64,000 bases of DNA from contig NZ_CP054861.1 of the NCBI RefSeq assembly GCF_013459645.1, positions 5,010,001 through 5,074,000 on the forward strand, given 5' to 3'. The DNA comes from Martelella sp. NC20. GTDB lineage: Bacteria; Pseudomonadota; Alphaproteobacteria; Rhizobiales; Rhizobiaceae. The translations under genes were made by a program, and so were the position numbers. The notes under the pieces are model-generated. The model ran no database searches. It was not told the DNA's origin and was given only the letters and a program-made list of their open reading frames with translations. This document shows positions 35,399-48,156 of this stretch, in pieces (within the stretch, counting starts at the first letter, position 1; each line of letters opens with the position of its first letter).

Positions 35399-36965
35399 GG
35401 CCCTTCAACTTTTCCAGGACCTCCACTGCGGATACCGGACGGGCGTAGAAAAAACCCTGTGCGGCATCCGCGCCATGGGCGCAGATCCAGTCCGCCTGAA
35501 CCTGGTCCTCGATCCCCTCGGCAACCGTCTTCAACCCCAATGCGCGGCACAGATTGATCGTGGAGATCACGATCTCCTCGCTCTGCCGGTCGCTGCCGAC
35601 GCCAGCGACGAAGCTGCGGTCGATCTTCACGCGGTCGAAGGGCAGTTCGCGAAGCTGCCTGAGGCTCGAATAGCCCGTGCCGAAATCATCGAGCACGACC
35701 CGCACACCCTTGTCTTTCAGCTTCCGAATGCAACGGCGCGTCGCCTCCAGATCGACAACCAATGCGTCTTCGGTGATCTCGATCTCCAGCCGCGCGGGCG
35801 GGAAACGATGACGCGAGAGGATTGCGAATACCTTTTGCGCGAAATCGCCGTCGGATAGCTGGTGAGGGGTGACATTGACGGCGATGCCGGGCTCAACCGG
35901 CCAGGTGCGGACATCGCGGCAGACCTGATCGAGCAACGCATCGAACATCTCCTGGATGAGTCCCGCGGCATCGGCAAGGGGAACGAAATCACCGGCGTTC
36001 AGAAGACCGAGTTTCGGATGCCGCCAGCGCGCAAGAACCTCCACAGTGCCGATTTCGCCGTTCTCGCAACCCCGGATCAACTGGTAGAACGGCACGATCT
36101 CGCCCTTCGCGATCGCCTCCTTCAGTTCGAACTCAAGCATCTGATGATCGCGATGAGCGTAGGGCGCTTCCGGATCGTAAATCACGAAGCGACGGCGGCC
36201 CTCCTCCTTGGCCTGGTACATCGCCGCGTCGGCCTTCTTCAGCAACGCCTCCCGGTTCCGTCCGTCACGCGGATAGAGCGCGACGCCGATGCTTGCGGAG
36301 GTCGCAACCGTGCGGCCCAGCAACGTCACAGGCTCGCCTACAGCGGAAAGCAGCCTGTTGGCGACATTCCCGACGGTTTCGGACGAGATATCGCCCTCGA
36401 CCAGAACCGCAAACTCGTCGCCGCCGAGCCGTCCGAGAAAATCCCCGGCCCGCAGGCTCTTCTTCAGCCGCTCCGCCACCTCCTGCAGAAGCCGGTCTCC
36501 TGCCTCATGGCCGAGATTGTCGTTGATCTGTTTGAACCGATCGAAATCGATGAAGAACAGCGCAAAACTGTCGGATTGACGGCGCGCCCGCGCAAGCCGC
36601 CTGTCGCTTTCCTCCTCGAAGGAACGCCGGTTCGGCAGACCCGTGAGCGAATCCTGCCTGGCAAGCGCCTGCGCCAGCCGCTCCGCCTGACGCCGCCGGT
36701 CGACCTCCTTGCGCAGCGCCCGCGTCCGTCGCAAAAGCAATATCGCAAGGCCGATACTGGCAACCATGAAGCCCGTGAACAACTCATCGAGCTCCCAGTC
36801 TTCATGATTCCGGGAAAAGTCGTGCAGGCGCTCGAACGCGTCGACCGATATAAAAAACAGCAGCGCCGCCACGCCGAGAATACTCAGGATGACGACGTCA
36901 TTCAGGTACTTTCTCCCGAATTTCAGCCAATGCAAGGCGCACTTCCCGATCGCTACATATATCAT
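35382..36965 (-). CDS. Diguanylate cyclase/phosphodiesterase (GGDEF-EAL), membrane-bound
   Basis: 527 residues from the ATG chosen here (a further in-frame start at 37028 adds 21). Two helices (about 23-41 and 62-78) form the membrane anchor, then a short coiled coil. The GGDEF domain has an intact GGDEF (181-185) and the inhibitory c-di-GMP site RAGD (172-175). The EAL domain starts with EVL (309-311) and keeps EITEDALV, LDDFGTGYSSL, KIDRSF and EGIED, so both activities look possible. It would set cyclic-di-GMP levels at the inner membrane. It follows the atp operon terminator, so it has its own promoter. Confidence 0.88.
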   Translation of the reverse strand: MIYVAIGKCALHWLKFGRKYLNDVVILSILGVAALLFFISVDAFERLHDFSRNHEDWELDELFTGFMVASIGLAILLLRRTRALRKEVDRRRQAERLAQALARQDSLTGLPNRRSFEEESDRRLARARRQSDSFALFFIDFDRFKQINDNLGHEAGDRLLQEVAERLKKSLRAGDFLGRLGGDEFAVLVEGDISSETVGNVANRLLSAVGEPVTLLGRTVATSASIGVALYPRDGRNREALLKKADAAMYQAKEEGRRRFVIYDPEAPYAHRDHQMLEFELKEAIAKGEIVPFYQLIRGCENGEIGTVEVLARWRHPKLGLLNAGDFVPLADAAGLIQEMFDALLDQVCRDVRTWPVEPGIAVNVTPHQLSDGDFAQKVFAILSRHRFPPARLEIEITEDALVVDLEATRRCIRKLKDKGVRVVLDDFGTGYSSLRQLRELPFDRVKIDRSFVAGVGSDRQSEEIVISTINLCRALGLKTVAEGIEDQVQADWICAHGADAAQGFFYARPVSAVEVLEKLKGLNPRS

Positions 36966-37043
36966 GTCCGCGCCCGGAACGGGCGCAGAACACCTTTGCC
37001 ACGGCTCTATCGCCGCCTGCGCCAACAACGGTAACAGAAAAAT

Positions 37044-37070
37044 GAAAAAAGCCGCAGCATAAACTGCGGC
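37044..37070 (-). terminator. Rho-independent terminator of the atp operon
   Basis: On the minus strand GCCGCAG and CTGCGGC form a stem around a 6-base loop, directly followed by TTTTTTC. It begins 28 bases after the atpC stop and is the clearest terminator in the window. Confidence 0.85.
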
Positions 37071-37098
37071 CTTATATCAATGTACTCAAACGAACCTG

Positions 37099-37503
37099 TC
37101 AGGCGGGCAATACAGTCTGGCCGAGATGGGTCAGTTCACCCAGCATCTGTTCAAGAGCATTCTTGTGCTCGTGATGGCTGGCCTCGTCCAGTTCCTTGCG
37201 CAGCATGGCAATACGATCCTCGATCGCGCCACTCGCCTCGCCGACCGGGACGGCGGTCTCGGCCAGAAGCGTGCAGGATTTGCCCTGGATATCGGCAAAG
37301 CCGTGGAACACCAGAAACTGGTATTCCTTGCCGTCGTGGTTCTTGAACTTCACCAGACCCGGACGGATCGTGGTCATGGTCGGCGCATGGTTCGGCATCA
37401 CCGTCATTTCGCCTTCCGAGGCCGGAATAACGACCGCATCCGTTTCCGCAGAAGCAAGAAGCTTCTCCGGGGTCACCAGCTCGAAAACCATCGTGTCAGC
37501 CAT
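37099..37503 (-). CDS. atpC: F1 ATP synthase epsilon subunit
   Basis: 134 residues: the beta-sandwich domain (MVFELVTPEKLLASAETDAV, ASEGEMTVMPNHAPTMTTIRPG) and a helical C-terminus rich in Glu/His. It forms part of the central stalk and can inhibit ATP hydrolysis. It is the last gene of the F1 operon but is set 197 bases from atpD, and that gap is filled with a dispersed repeat element. The operon terminator lies just downstream. Confidence 0.95.
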   Translation of the reverse strand: MADTMVFELVTPEKLLASAETDAVVIPASEGEMTVMPNHAPTMTTIRPGLVKFKNHDGKEYQFLVFHGFADIQGKSCTLLAETAVPVGEASGAIEDRIAMLRKELDEASHHEHKNALEQMLGELTHLGQTVLPA

Positions 37504-37532
37504 GACGTTCTACTTTCCCGTCTTCACAAATT

Positions 37533-37658
37533 ATACCAAGGCGCGAAGATGCTGACGCATCCTCGCCTTGAAGGAATTGCGAATTTCCCAATTGTCCTGG
37601 TGACTTGGGAAATTCGCAACCGGTAATACCAACGGTCATTTCCAATGACCGTTGGTAT
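37533..37658. repeat. Dispersed three-hairpin element, copy A (between atpD and atpC)
   Basis: 126 bp with terminal inverted repeats ATACCAA and TTGGTAT. It folds as three hairpins in a row: one around AAGGCGCGAAGATG/GCATCCTCGCCTT, one with perfect 13-bp arms GCGAATTTCCCAA/TTGGGAAATTCGC, and one with perfect 15-bp arms ATACCAACGGTCATT/AATGACCGTTGGTAT. A near-identical copy lies in opposite orientation at 47317-47440. It encodes no protein; it resembles a MITE-type or RNA-structured intergenic element, inside an essential operon. Confidence 0.85.
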
Positions 37659-37700
37659 TACCGGTTGAACCGGGCGGCTTTCGCCGCCCCGTTTCGAAAA

Positions 37701-39152
<1,452 letters not shown>

Positions 39153-39159
39153 TCAAGCT

Positions 39160-40038
39160 TTAGAGCGCTTCCGCGCCCGCAATGATTTCAATCAGTTCCG
39201 TGGTGATCTTTTCCTGACGCCTGCGGTTATAGGTCAGCGTCAGCTTGTCGATCATCTCGCCGGCATTGCGCGTGGCGTTGTCCATCGCGGTCATCTTCGC
39301 GCCCATCTCGCCGGCGACATTTTCCAGGAGAGCCCGGAAAACCTGCACGCGGATGTTGAGCGGCACGATATCGTCAAGGATCGCCTCGGCGCTCGGCTCG
39401 TATTCGTAAAGCGCCGCACTCTCGCGCTCTTCCGCGTCGGCGGGCGGCGCGGAGGGAACGAGTTGGAGCGCGGTCGGCACCTGCGAGATCACCGAATGAA
39501 ACTCCGAATAGAACAGCGTGCAGACGTCGAACTCGCCGGCTCCGAACATCTCGATGATGCGGTTGCCGATATCCTCGGCATTCTCGAAACCGATCTTGCG
39601 GACGTCACGCAGATCCTTGCGCTCGACAACGAGGTCGGCGAATTCACGGCGCAGCGCGTCGTAACCCTTGCGGCCGACGCTGAAGATCTTGACCGTCTTG
39701 CCCTCGGCGATCAGCTTGCGGGCATGAAGGCGCGCATGACGCGCGATCTGCGCGTTGAAGCCGCCGCAAAGGCCGCGCTCGGCCGTGCAGACCACCAGCA
39801 GATGGACATCGTCCTTGCCGCTGCCCTTCATCAGCGCGGGCACTTCCTCGCCCTCGCCGACAGCCGCGGTCAGGTCGGCCATCACGGTCGCCATGCGCTC
39901 GGTGTAAGGCCGCGCGTTTTCGGCGGCCTCCTGCGCGCGACGCAGCTTCGCGGCGGCGACCATCTGCATCGCCTTGGTGATCTTCTGCGTCGCCTTCACC
40001 GAGGCAATGCGAAGCTTCAGATCCTTCAATGAAGCCAT
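39160..40038 (-). CDS. atpG: F1 ATP synthase gamma subunit
   Basis: 292 residues: N-terminal helix [31 protein letters not shown] shortened here to its key [13 protein letters not shown], central [14 protein letters not shown], and the C-terminal helix [20 protein letters not shown]. It forms the rotor shaft within the alpha/beta ring. Spaced 23 bases from atpA and 22 from atpD, consistent with one transcript. Confidence 0.97.
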   Translation of the reverse strand: MASLKDLKLRIASVKATQKITKAMQMVAAAKLRRAQEAAENARPYTERMATVMADLTAAVGEGEEVPALMKGSGKDDVHLLVVCTAERGLCGGFNAQIARHARLHARKLIAEGKTVKIFSVGRKGYDALRREFADLVVERKDLRDVRKIGFENAEDIGNRIIEMFGAGEFDVCTLFYSEFHSVISQVPTALQLVPSAPPADAEERESAALYEYEPSAEAILDDIVPLNIRVQVFRALLENVAGEMGAKMTAMDNATRNAGEMIDKLTLTYNRRRQEKITTELIEIIAGAEAL

Positions 40039-40061
40039 GGGTGTTCAGTCCCCGTCTGGTG

Positions 40062-42163
<2,102 letters not shown>

Positions 42164-42519
42164 AGATTCCCTTTTTAAAACCGGCAGAAACGGCGGTTTT
42201 GGCCGTCGTTTCCAACCCTTAGAACTTTACAATATCCCCAGAGAAACTGCGGTGATCAAGTCCGCCTTTCCCGATAGTCGGGGTCCGTCTAGCACAGGTA
42301 AAAGCTCTCCGCAACACGCTCAAAGCCCCTTTGGAGCATTGGCGCGCGTTTCTTCACGCAATCTCCGAAAACCCCTGAAAAACCGATGTTTTACAGCGGC
42401 CGATGCCGCATGTTTCATCCACAAATGCTGGAAAAATCCCCTGGCGCCGCAATTACACTTCCCGAGGGCGGAAATGCCCGGCTACCGAGCCGCGCATCCT
42501 CCCGTTCTACACGATGGCG
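42164..42519. other. Gene-free spacer upstream of the atp operon
   Basis: These 356 bases separate atpH (start 42163, minus) from the end of the small membrane-protein gene (42520, minus). They should hold the atp promoter. AGCCCCTTTGGAG and the A/T-rich GCTGGAAAAATCC are unremarkable; a plus-strand frame across it looks like chance. No RNA gene or repeat is evident. Confidence 0.4.
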
Positions 42520-42906
42520 TTACGCCCAGCCGAGGCCGTAAAGCAGCATGAACACCCCGGCCACAGCCTGGCAGGCGAGAAAAATCCCTCCCTTGATCGA
42601 GCGGCTCTTGATCGTCGCCATCCACAGCAGCCGGGTGAGAAACCCGAAGATCAGCGCAAGACCGAAGGTGCGGTAGATCATCGGCTGGTCGAAGAGCAAC
42701 GCCATCAGCGACAACGCCGCATAGGTGCCGCCGATCAGCGAGCGGATATGAATGGTTTCGCCGTTCTCGACCTTGAGGCCCGAAAATCCGGTCAGAGACA
42801 TCAGTCTCAGCGGCGCCAGAGCCACGATCAGCCCCCAGATCAGGATCACCACCGCCATGAACAGGGCGACCTGCCCCACGAAACTCTCCGGCCAATAGAA
42901 ACTCAT
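42520..42906 (-). CDS. Small four-helix inner-membrane protein
   Basis: 128 residues with four hydrophobic helices: QVALFMAVVILIWGLIVALA, IRSLIGGTYAALSLMALLF, FGLALIFGFLTRLLWMA and GIFLACQAVAGVFMLLYGLG. The arrangement recalls DUF4345-type proteins but I cannot assign it firmly. It lies between priA and the atp operon on the same strand, 56 bases after priA's neighbour-facing end, and could share transcription with neither. No catalytic motif is visible. Confidence 0.6.
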   Translation of the reverse strand: MSFYWPESFVGQVALFMAVVILIWGLIVALAPLRLMSLTGFSGLKVENGETIHIRSLIGGTYAALSLMALLFDQPMIYRTFGLALIFGFLTRLLWMATIKSRSIKGGIFLACQAVAGVFMLLYGLGWA

Positions 42907-42962
42907 TGCAGACCCCTTCCCAGTTTTAGGGACACGCGCCGCATCCCCTCGCCATTCATTAT

Positions 42963-45179
42963 CTAGAGAAAGCTCTGCGGGTCAATGTCGAGCTGCACCC
43001 GCACCGAACCGCGCGGCCTCGGCCCGTTGTCAAGCATGGCCATCAGAAACGACTGCATGTCGTCGGCGCGGGCGCCATGCACCAGCAGCCGAAACCGGTA
43101 GCGGCCGCGGATCAGGGCAAGGGCCGCCTCCGCCGGCCCGAGCACCGAGATCGAGCGGCTTTGCGGAGCGGAGGCCCCGAGACCGCGGGCATGGGCCTCC
43201 GCCTCGCCACGGGTTTCGGCCGAAACGATGACCGAGGCGAGCCGTCCGAAGGGCGGCAGGCCGCTTTTTTCGCGCTCGCGGATCTCGCGCGCGTAAAACC
43301 CCTCCGCCTCGCCGGAAACGATCGCGCGCATCACCGGGTGGGTGGGCTGGTAGGTCTGGATCAGCCCATGGCTCTTGAGCCCGGTGCGCCCTGCCCGGCC
43401 GGTCACCTGGGCCAGCAGCTGGAAGGTCCGCTCGGCCGCGCGCGGATCGCCATTGGCAAGGCCGATATCGGCATCGACGACGCCGACGACCGTCATCAGC
43501 GGAAAATTATGCCCCTTGGCCACCAGCTGCGTCCCGATGACGATATCGGCCTCGCCGTTTGCCACCGCCTCCAGCTCAAGCCGCAGCCGCTTGACGCCGC
43601 CCGAAAGATCGGAGGACAGAACGATGGTACGTTTTTCCGGGAAATGCTGCTCGACTTCCTCGGCAATCCGCTCGACCCCCGGCCCGCAGGCGACGAGATG
43701 ATCGAGCGTGCCGCATTCGGGGCAGGCCTCCGGCACGGGCTCGGCATGGCCGCAATGGTGGCACATCAACTGCCCGCGAAACCGGTGCTCCACCAGCCAG
43801 CTTGAGCAATTGGGGCACTGGAACCGGTGACCGCAGACCCGGCAGAGCGTCAGCGGTGCATAACCCCGGCGGTTGAGGAACAGCAGCGCCTGCTCGCCGC
43901 GCCCGACCGCCTTGTCCACCGCCCTCAGCAGCACCGGCGACAGGAAGCCGCCGCGCGCCGGCGGATCGCGCCGCATGTCGATGGTTTTCAGGTCGGGCAG
44001 AGCCGCCTCGGCGAACCGACCCGGCAGATGCAGCCGCTCATAGCGACCGGCAAGCGCGTTGACCTGGCTTTCGACCGAGGGCGTCGCCGAGGCCAGCACC
44101 GCCGGAATATCGCCGATCCGGGCGCGCACCACGGCCATGTCGCGGGCGTTGTAGAACACCCGGTCCTCCTGTTTGTAGGCGGTATCGTGCTCCTCGTCGA
44201 CCACGATCAGGCCCAGATCCTCGAATGGCAGAAACAGCGCCGAGCGGGCGCCGGCAACGACGCGGATGCGGCCCTCCGCCGTCTGCCGCCAGACCTTTTC
44301 ACGCATGCGCGGGGCGAGATCGGAGTGCCATTCGCCGGGCCTTGCGCCGAACCGGGCCTCGAACCGCTCCAGAAACGCCGATGTCAGCGCGATTTCGGGC
44401 AGCAGGATCAGCACCTGCCGCCCCTTTCGAAGCGTCTCGGCGATCGCCTCGAAATAGACCTCGGTCTTGCCCGAACCGGTGACGCCGTCGATCAGGGTGA
44501 CGCTGAAACCCTGCCCGGCGGCGACCTTCAGCCTGTCGGCGGCGGCCTGCTGATCGGCGGACAGTTCGGGCGGGGCGTATCCCGGATCCGGCGCGCCGAC
44601 GGCGGGCGGCGGCGGCAGCAACACGGTATCGAACACGCCCTGCTTCATCATGGTCTCGACCACGCCGGCGCTGACGCCGGCGGCGCGCGCAAGCCCGAGC
44701 CGCGTCCAGCCGGCGCCGTCTCCGGCCAGTTCCAGCACCCGTTGACGCGCCGGCGTCATGCGTTCCGGCGTCGTTCCGGTCAGCGTCAGCCCCTCCACCA
44801 TCGGCTCGGGCTCAAGCGCCGTCGGCGCGCGGACGGCCATGCGCGCGACGAGGCCCGGCGGCGTCAGCGTATAACCCGCCACCCAGTTGATGAATGTCCG
44901 CATTGGCGGGCTGATCGGCGGGCAATCGAAGACATGCTCGATCGGCCTGAGCTTCTTCGGATCGACGGCTCCGGCCTCTTCGCCATCATCCCAGACGATC
45001 CCGATCATCTTGCGCGGGCCGACCGGCACCTGCACCACCGAACCGGCCATCACCGCCATGCCATCGGGCACGGCATAGGAATAAGGCCCCGCCACCGGCA
45101 GCGGCACCATCACGGGCACGCTGCGCAACACGGCAGGGTTCAAGGGTTTTCCGAAAAGGTCGAGCGAATCTCGGGTCAT
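42963..45179 (-). CDS. priA: Primosomal replication-restart helicase PriA
   Basis: 738 residues from the ATG giving MTRDSLDLFG; an upstream ATG adds 3. The N-terminal DNA-fork-binding domain is followed by helicase motifs: Walker A DGVTGSGKTEVYFEA, Walker B LIVVDEEHDTAYKQED, SATPSVES, then a zinc-binding insert with four CxxC pairs (CRVCGHRFQCPNC; CHHCGHAEPVPEACPEC), and VTGRAGR. It rebuilds the replisome at stalled forks. Neighbouring xerC and atp genes form a familiar alphaproteobacterial neighbourhood. Confidence 0.96.
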   Translation of the reverse strand: MTRDSLDLFGKPLNPAVLRSVPVMVPLPVAGPYSYAVPDGMAVMAGSVVQVPVGPRKMIGIVWDDGEEAGAVDPKKLRPIEHVFDCPPISPPMRTFINWVAGYTLTPPGLVARMAVRAPTALEPEPMVEGLTLTGTTPERMTPARQRVLELAGDGAGWTRLGLARAAGVSAGVVETMMKQGVFDTVLLPPPPAVGAPDPGYAPPELSADQQAAADRLKVAAGQGFSVTLIDGVTGSGKTEVYFEAIAETLRKGRQVLILLPEIALTSAFLERFEARFGARPGEWHSDLAPRMREKVWRQTAEGRIRVVAGARSALFLPFEDLGLIVVDEEHDTAYKQEDRVFYNARDMAVVRARIGDIPAVLASATPSVESQVNALAGRYERLHLPGRFAEAALPDLKTIDMRRDPPARGGFLSPVLLRAVDKAVGRGEQALLFLNRRGYAPLTLCRVCGHRFQCPNCSSWLVEHRFRGQLMCHHCGHAEPVPEACPECGTLDHLVACGPGVERIAEEVEQHFPEKRTIVLSSDLSGGVKRLRLELEAVANGEADIVIGTQLVAKGHNFPLMTVVGVVDADIGLANGDPRAAERTFQLLAQVTGRAGRTGLKSHGLIQTYQPTHPVMRAIVSGEAEGFYAREIREREKSGLPPFGRLASVIVSAETRGEAEAHARGLGASAPQSRSISVLGPAEAALALIRGRYRFRLLVHGARADDMQSFLMAMLDNGPRPRGSVRVQLDIDPQSFL

Positions 45180-45236
45180 GGCTGACAAGAGTGCCTGCCG
45201 GCGCCTGGAAAGTGAAGCGGCAACACGGCGCGCGGC

Positions 45237-46184
45237 TCAGGCCGCTCCTTCATTTGCCGCGGCTTCGGCCTTCGGTTCGGCAGGCGGCAGGCAGAAGACG
45301 GCATCGGGATCCTTCGCCAGCGCATGCACGGTGTGGTTTTCAAGCGCGGTTGTAACATCGGCGGGATCGCCGTGAAGTTCGTCCGGCATGATCATCTTGC
45401 CGATGCTGAAATCGAACCGGTCGCCCTTCTTGTTCAGAAGCTCATGGAACACCGTCATGTCGCGCAGTTCGGTCGACCATTTGGCGAACCAGTAGAACAG
45501 GCCCGAATTGCGCGCCTTCAGGTGCACAGGCAGGATCGGCAGATTGTATTTGCGGGCGAAGCCGATGGCGGAATTTTTCCACGGCCGCTCGTTGAGCTTG
45601 CCTTCGGCCCAATAGGCAATGCGGCCGGAGGGAAACAGCACCATAGCCTTGCCCTGTTTGATCGCATCATTGGTGACCTGAAGCGTTTCGCGGGCCTTGA
45701 GCTTGCTCTTGAATTCCTCGCGCCACTCCACAGGAACGATCATCTCCACGAGACGTGGATTGACGCGTACGGCATCGCGGTTGGCGAAGAACATCATGTC
45801 CGGGCGACGCTCCTTCAGAAGATCGAACACCGCAACGCCATCCGCAATTCCGGTCGGATGGTTGGAAACCATGATGAAGCCGCCGGTTTCCGGAATCCGC
45901 TCGCCGCGCTGGCAATGGATATCGAGCGTCAGCTTTTCGGAGAGATATTTGAAGACGCCGTAGCCATCCATCGACTGGGTTTCGGTGGCGAACTCGATCG
46001 CCTTGCCGTAGCCGAGCAATGCATAAAGGAACGGACGCATCACCGGCCAGAACGGGCTGTGAACGATCTTTTCGCCACGTTCAGCGATCAGTGTATCGAC
46101 AATGTGGCCCGGACGTCCCTGCGAGACGAGCGCCAATGTCTCGGCAAAATGCGTCAATGCGGAAGATGAATCACGGCGCGCCAT
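45237..46184 (-). CDS. Lysophospholipid-type acyltransferase (1-acyl-glycerol-3-phosphate acyltransferase-like)
   Basis: 315 residues from the ATG giving MARRDSSSALTHF; the frame extends 45 codons upstream with Cys-rich residues that do not look coding. The acyltransferase motifs appear in modified form: MVSNHPTGIADG (NHxxxxD type, His and Asp present) near residue 120 and LFPSGRIAYWAEGK near 190, with LPILPVHLKAR after. It would transfer an acyl chain to a lipid acceptor at the membrane. It shows no long membrane helix. Possible roles in ornithine-lipid or phospholipid synthesis are guesses. Confidence 0.7.
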   Translation of the reverse strand: MARRDSSSALTHFAETLALVSQGRPGHIVDTLIAERGEKIVHSPFWPVMRPFLYALLGYGKAIEFATETQSMDGYGVFKYLSEKLTLDIHCQRGERIPETGGFIMVSNHPTGIADGVAVFDLLKERRPDMMFFANRDAVRVNPRLVEMIVPVEWREEFKSKLKARETLQVTNDAIKQGKAMVLFPSGRIAYWAEGKLNERPWKNSAIGFARKYNLPILPVHLKARNSGLFYWFAKWSTELRDMTVFHELLNKKGDRFDFSIGKMIMPDELHGDPADVTTALENHTVHALAKDPDAVFCLPPAEPKAEAAANEGAA

Positions 46185-46354
46185 ATAGAGTCCCGTCAAT
46201 GGTGGAAGGTCTATATCCCAACTCGATATGATAAGACAATGACACCCTCCTCCGGGCGTTAGCTTTTTTATAACGCAATCTAGTGCAGGATCGACGCCCG
46301 ACAAGATTTCGTCAAGCACTGACGGCGAGGCGCGAGGCCCGCCGGCCTGCTTAA

Positions 46355-47317
46355 ATGCCTGTGGATGACGGCAAGCGATCGATGGAAACCATTCTGATTC
46401 CGGCAGACGACGCCCTGATGGCGCTTCGACGCGACTGGCTTGAAACGCTGGACAGCGAACGCCGTCTCGCCGCCCATACGGTCAATGCCTATGAGCGGGA
46501 CACGCGGCAGTTTCTGCAGTTTCTGTGCCGCCATGTCGCGCGGCCGGTGCGCTTGTCCGACATCGACGCGCTCCGGCCCGCCGATATCCGCGCCTATCTG
46601 GCGTTCCGGCGCAAGGGCGGCGCGGAGGCGCGCACGCTCGGGCGCGACCTTGCCGGCATCCGTTCGTTTCTGCGCTGGCTTGAAAAACGCGGGCTTGCCA
46701 ATGCCGCCGGCGTGCGCGCGATGCGAGCGCCGAAACAACCGAAATCGCTGCCGAAGCCGCTCAATATCGAAGACGCCGTGGCGCTGTCAGGCATCGACAG
46801 CCAGCTTGCGGAGGAACCGTGGATCGCGGCGCGCAATGCCGCCGTGTTCTGCCTGCTTTACGGCTGCGGCCTGCGCATTTCCGAAGCGCTGGGGCTGACG
46901 CCCGCCGATTTCTCCTGCGCGCCGGAAAGCCTGCGCATCACCGGCAAGGGCAACAAGACGCGGATCGTGCCGCTGCTGCCGGCAGCCCTTGCGGCAGTCA
47001 ACGATTATATCCGGCTTTGCCCCTACCACCAGGAACCCGAAAGCCCGCTGTTTCTGGGCGCGCGCGGCAAGAAACTGCAAAGCGCGATCATACAGCGCGA
47101 AATGCAGGCGATGCGCGGCGCGCTGGGCTTGTCCGACAAGGCGACGCCGCATGCATTGCGCCACTCTTTCGCGACCCATCTTCTGGCCGCCGGCGGCGAT
47201 CTGCGCACCATTCAGGAACTGCTCGGCCATGCAAGCCTGTCGACCACCCAGGTCTATACCGGCGTCGATACCGGCCGCCTGCTGGAAATCTACGACCGGG
47301 CCCATCCGCGCAAATGA
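46355..47317 (+). CDS. xerC: Site-specific tyrosine recombinase XerC
   Basis: 320 residues (an ATG at 46382 would shorten it by 9). The N-terminal SAM-like core-binding domain spans about 20-115; the catalytic domain has all expected residues: Arg174 (YGCGLRISEAL), Lys198 (ITGKGNKTR), His266 and Arg269 (PHALRHSF), His292 (LGHASLST) and Tyr301 (TTQVYT). It resolves chromosome dimers at dif with XerD. Chromosomal setting next to priA and full Xer motifs argue against a mobile-element integrase. The stop codon TGA abuts repeat copy B. Confidence 0.88.
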   Translation: MPVDDGKRSMETILIPADDALMALRRDWLETLDSERRLAAHTVNAYERDTRQFLQFLCRHVARPVRLSDIDALRPADIRAYLAFRRKGGAEARTLGRDLAGIRSFLRWLEKRGLANAAGVRAMRAPKQPKSLPKPLNIEDAVALSGIDSQLAEEPWIAARNAAVFCLLYGCGLRISEALGLTPADFSCAPESLRITGKGNKTRIVPLLPAALAAVNDYIRLCPYHQEPESPLFLGARGKKLQSAIIQREMQAMRGALGLSDKATPHALRHSFATHLLAAGGDLRTIQELLGHASLSTTQVYTGVDTGRLLEIYDRAHPRK

Positions 47318-47440
47318 TACCAACGGTCATTGAAAATGACCGTTGGTATTCCGTTTGCGAATTCCCAAGTCACCAGGACAATTGGGAAATTCGCAATTCC
47401 TTCAAGGCGAGGATGCATCAGCATCTTCGCGCCTTGGTAT
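47317..47440. repeat. Dispersed three-hairpin element, copy B (after xerC)
   Basis: 124 bp, near-identical to the reverse complement of 37533-37658: ATACCAA end at 47317, 15-bp hairpin ATACCAACGGTCATT/AATGACCGTTGGTAT, the CCCAAGTCACCAGGACAATTGGG hairpin core given here by its ends only, and TTGGTAT at 47434-47440. Copy A has GGGAAATTCGC where this copy has GGGAATTCGC, so one hairpin arm is a base shorter. It begins at the last base of the xerC stop codon. Confidence 0.85.
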
Positions 47441-47505
47441 GAAAGGCCCCGCGGCGATCAGCCGCAGGGCCTCGGACTGCTGACAAAGTCCTTGCCAAGT
47501 TCGTC

Positions 47506-47620
47506 CGTCATGCCGGGCTTGACCCGGCATCCAGGGCCGCTTGTGGTGAATTTCAGACAAGAGCTTTTGCGCGCAAGGACCCGGCACTTGCTGGACCCCG
47601 GATCAAGTCCGGGGTGACGG
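47506..47620. repeat. Paired REP-like palindromes
   Basis: TGCCGGG-CTTGA-CCCGGCA (47511-47529) and CCCCGGA-TCAAG-TCCGGGG (about 47596-47614) are two hairpins in mirror orientation, with outer CGTCA and TGACGG ends. This pairing is typical of extragenic palindromes in Rhizobiaceae. With copy B of the 125-bp element it fills the spacer from xerC to the small secreted-protein gene; no gene is seen there. Confidence 0.65.
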
Positions 47621-47719
47621 CGGAGAGGGATGCGGCTCCGTGACCGCTTACGCCGTTTGTCAACAAACTGAGCCCCGCAGCACCGTGCCGCAGGGCCTGG
47701 TGAAGCTCGTCTCAACCGA

Positions 47720-47983
47720 TCAGTGTTGGTTGTTGGTATAGCTGAAATCGATCAGCCTGGGCGTTCCATCCGGCTGTACCCTGTAGGTCTTGGTCGCATG
47801 CCAACCGGGACCGCCGTCGACCTCGGTCGAATACACCTTGCCGGGCGCGGAAATGCGGGCGATCTCGCGATCGGCGGTGGTCTGTTTCGCCCCGTACATC
47901 GACGGGTTCAAGGGTGGGGCCGCGAGCGCCACGCCGGAACCGATCATCAAAGTGGCGAGCGAAAGTGCAATGATCTTCTTCAT
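47720..47983 (-). CDS. Small secreted protein of unknown function
   Basis: 87 residues from the ATG preceded by CGAGGATT. Signal peptide MKKIIALSLATLMIGSGVALA, then a mature part of about 66 residues with REIARISAPGKVYSTEVDGG and TYRVQPDGTPRLIDFSYTN. I do not recognise the family. It would be periplasmic or secreted. It stands alone between repeats and a DMT transporter; a 173-bp AT-rich spacer lies upstream. Confidence 0.6.
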   Translation of the reverse strand: MKKIIALSLATLMIGSGVALAAPPLNPSMYGAKQTTADREIARISAPGKVYSTEVDGGPGWHATKTYRVQPDGTPRLIDFSYTNNQH

Positions 47984-48156
47984 GCTGAGAATCCTCGGTT
48001 GTTTCAGCAAGCGGAGGGTAAATCCCTTCTTGCGGCGGACTCACTACTCCAAATTGCAGCTCCCGGAAAATGAATATCCTGTTATTTTAGCACTATTTTC
48101 AATATGTTACAGACATTTAACCTGCATTAAACATCAGCCATGGACAGCCGGAAACC

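Noticed and set aside
43827..45185. 452-residue plus-strand frame opposite priA
   Set aside because: Antisense shadow of priA helicase; Arg/Gln/His-rich without motifs.
46355..47317. Tyrosine recombinase as an integrase of a mobile element
   Set aside because: Full XerC-type motifs, priA neighbour, and no tRNA, attachment repeats or phage genes nearby.
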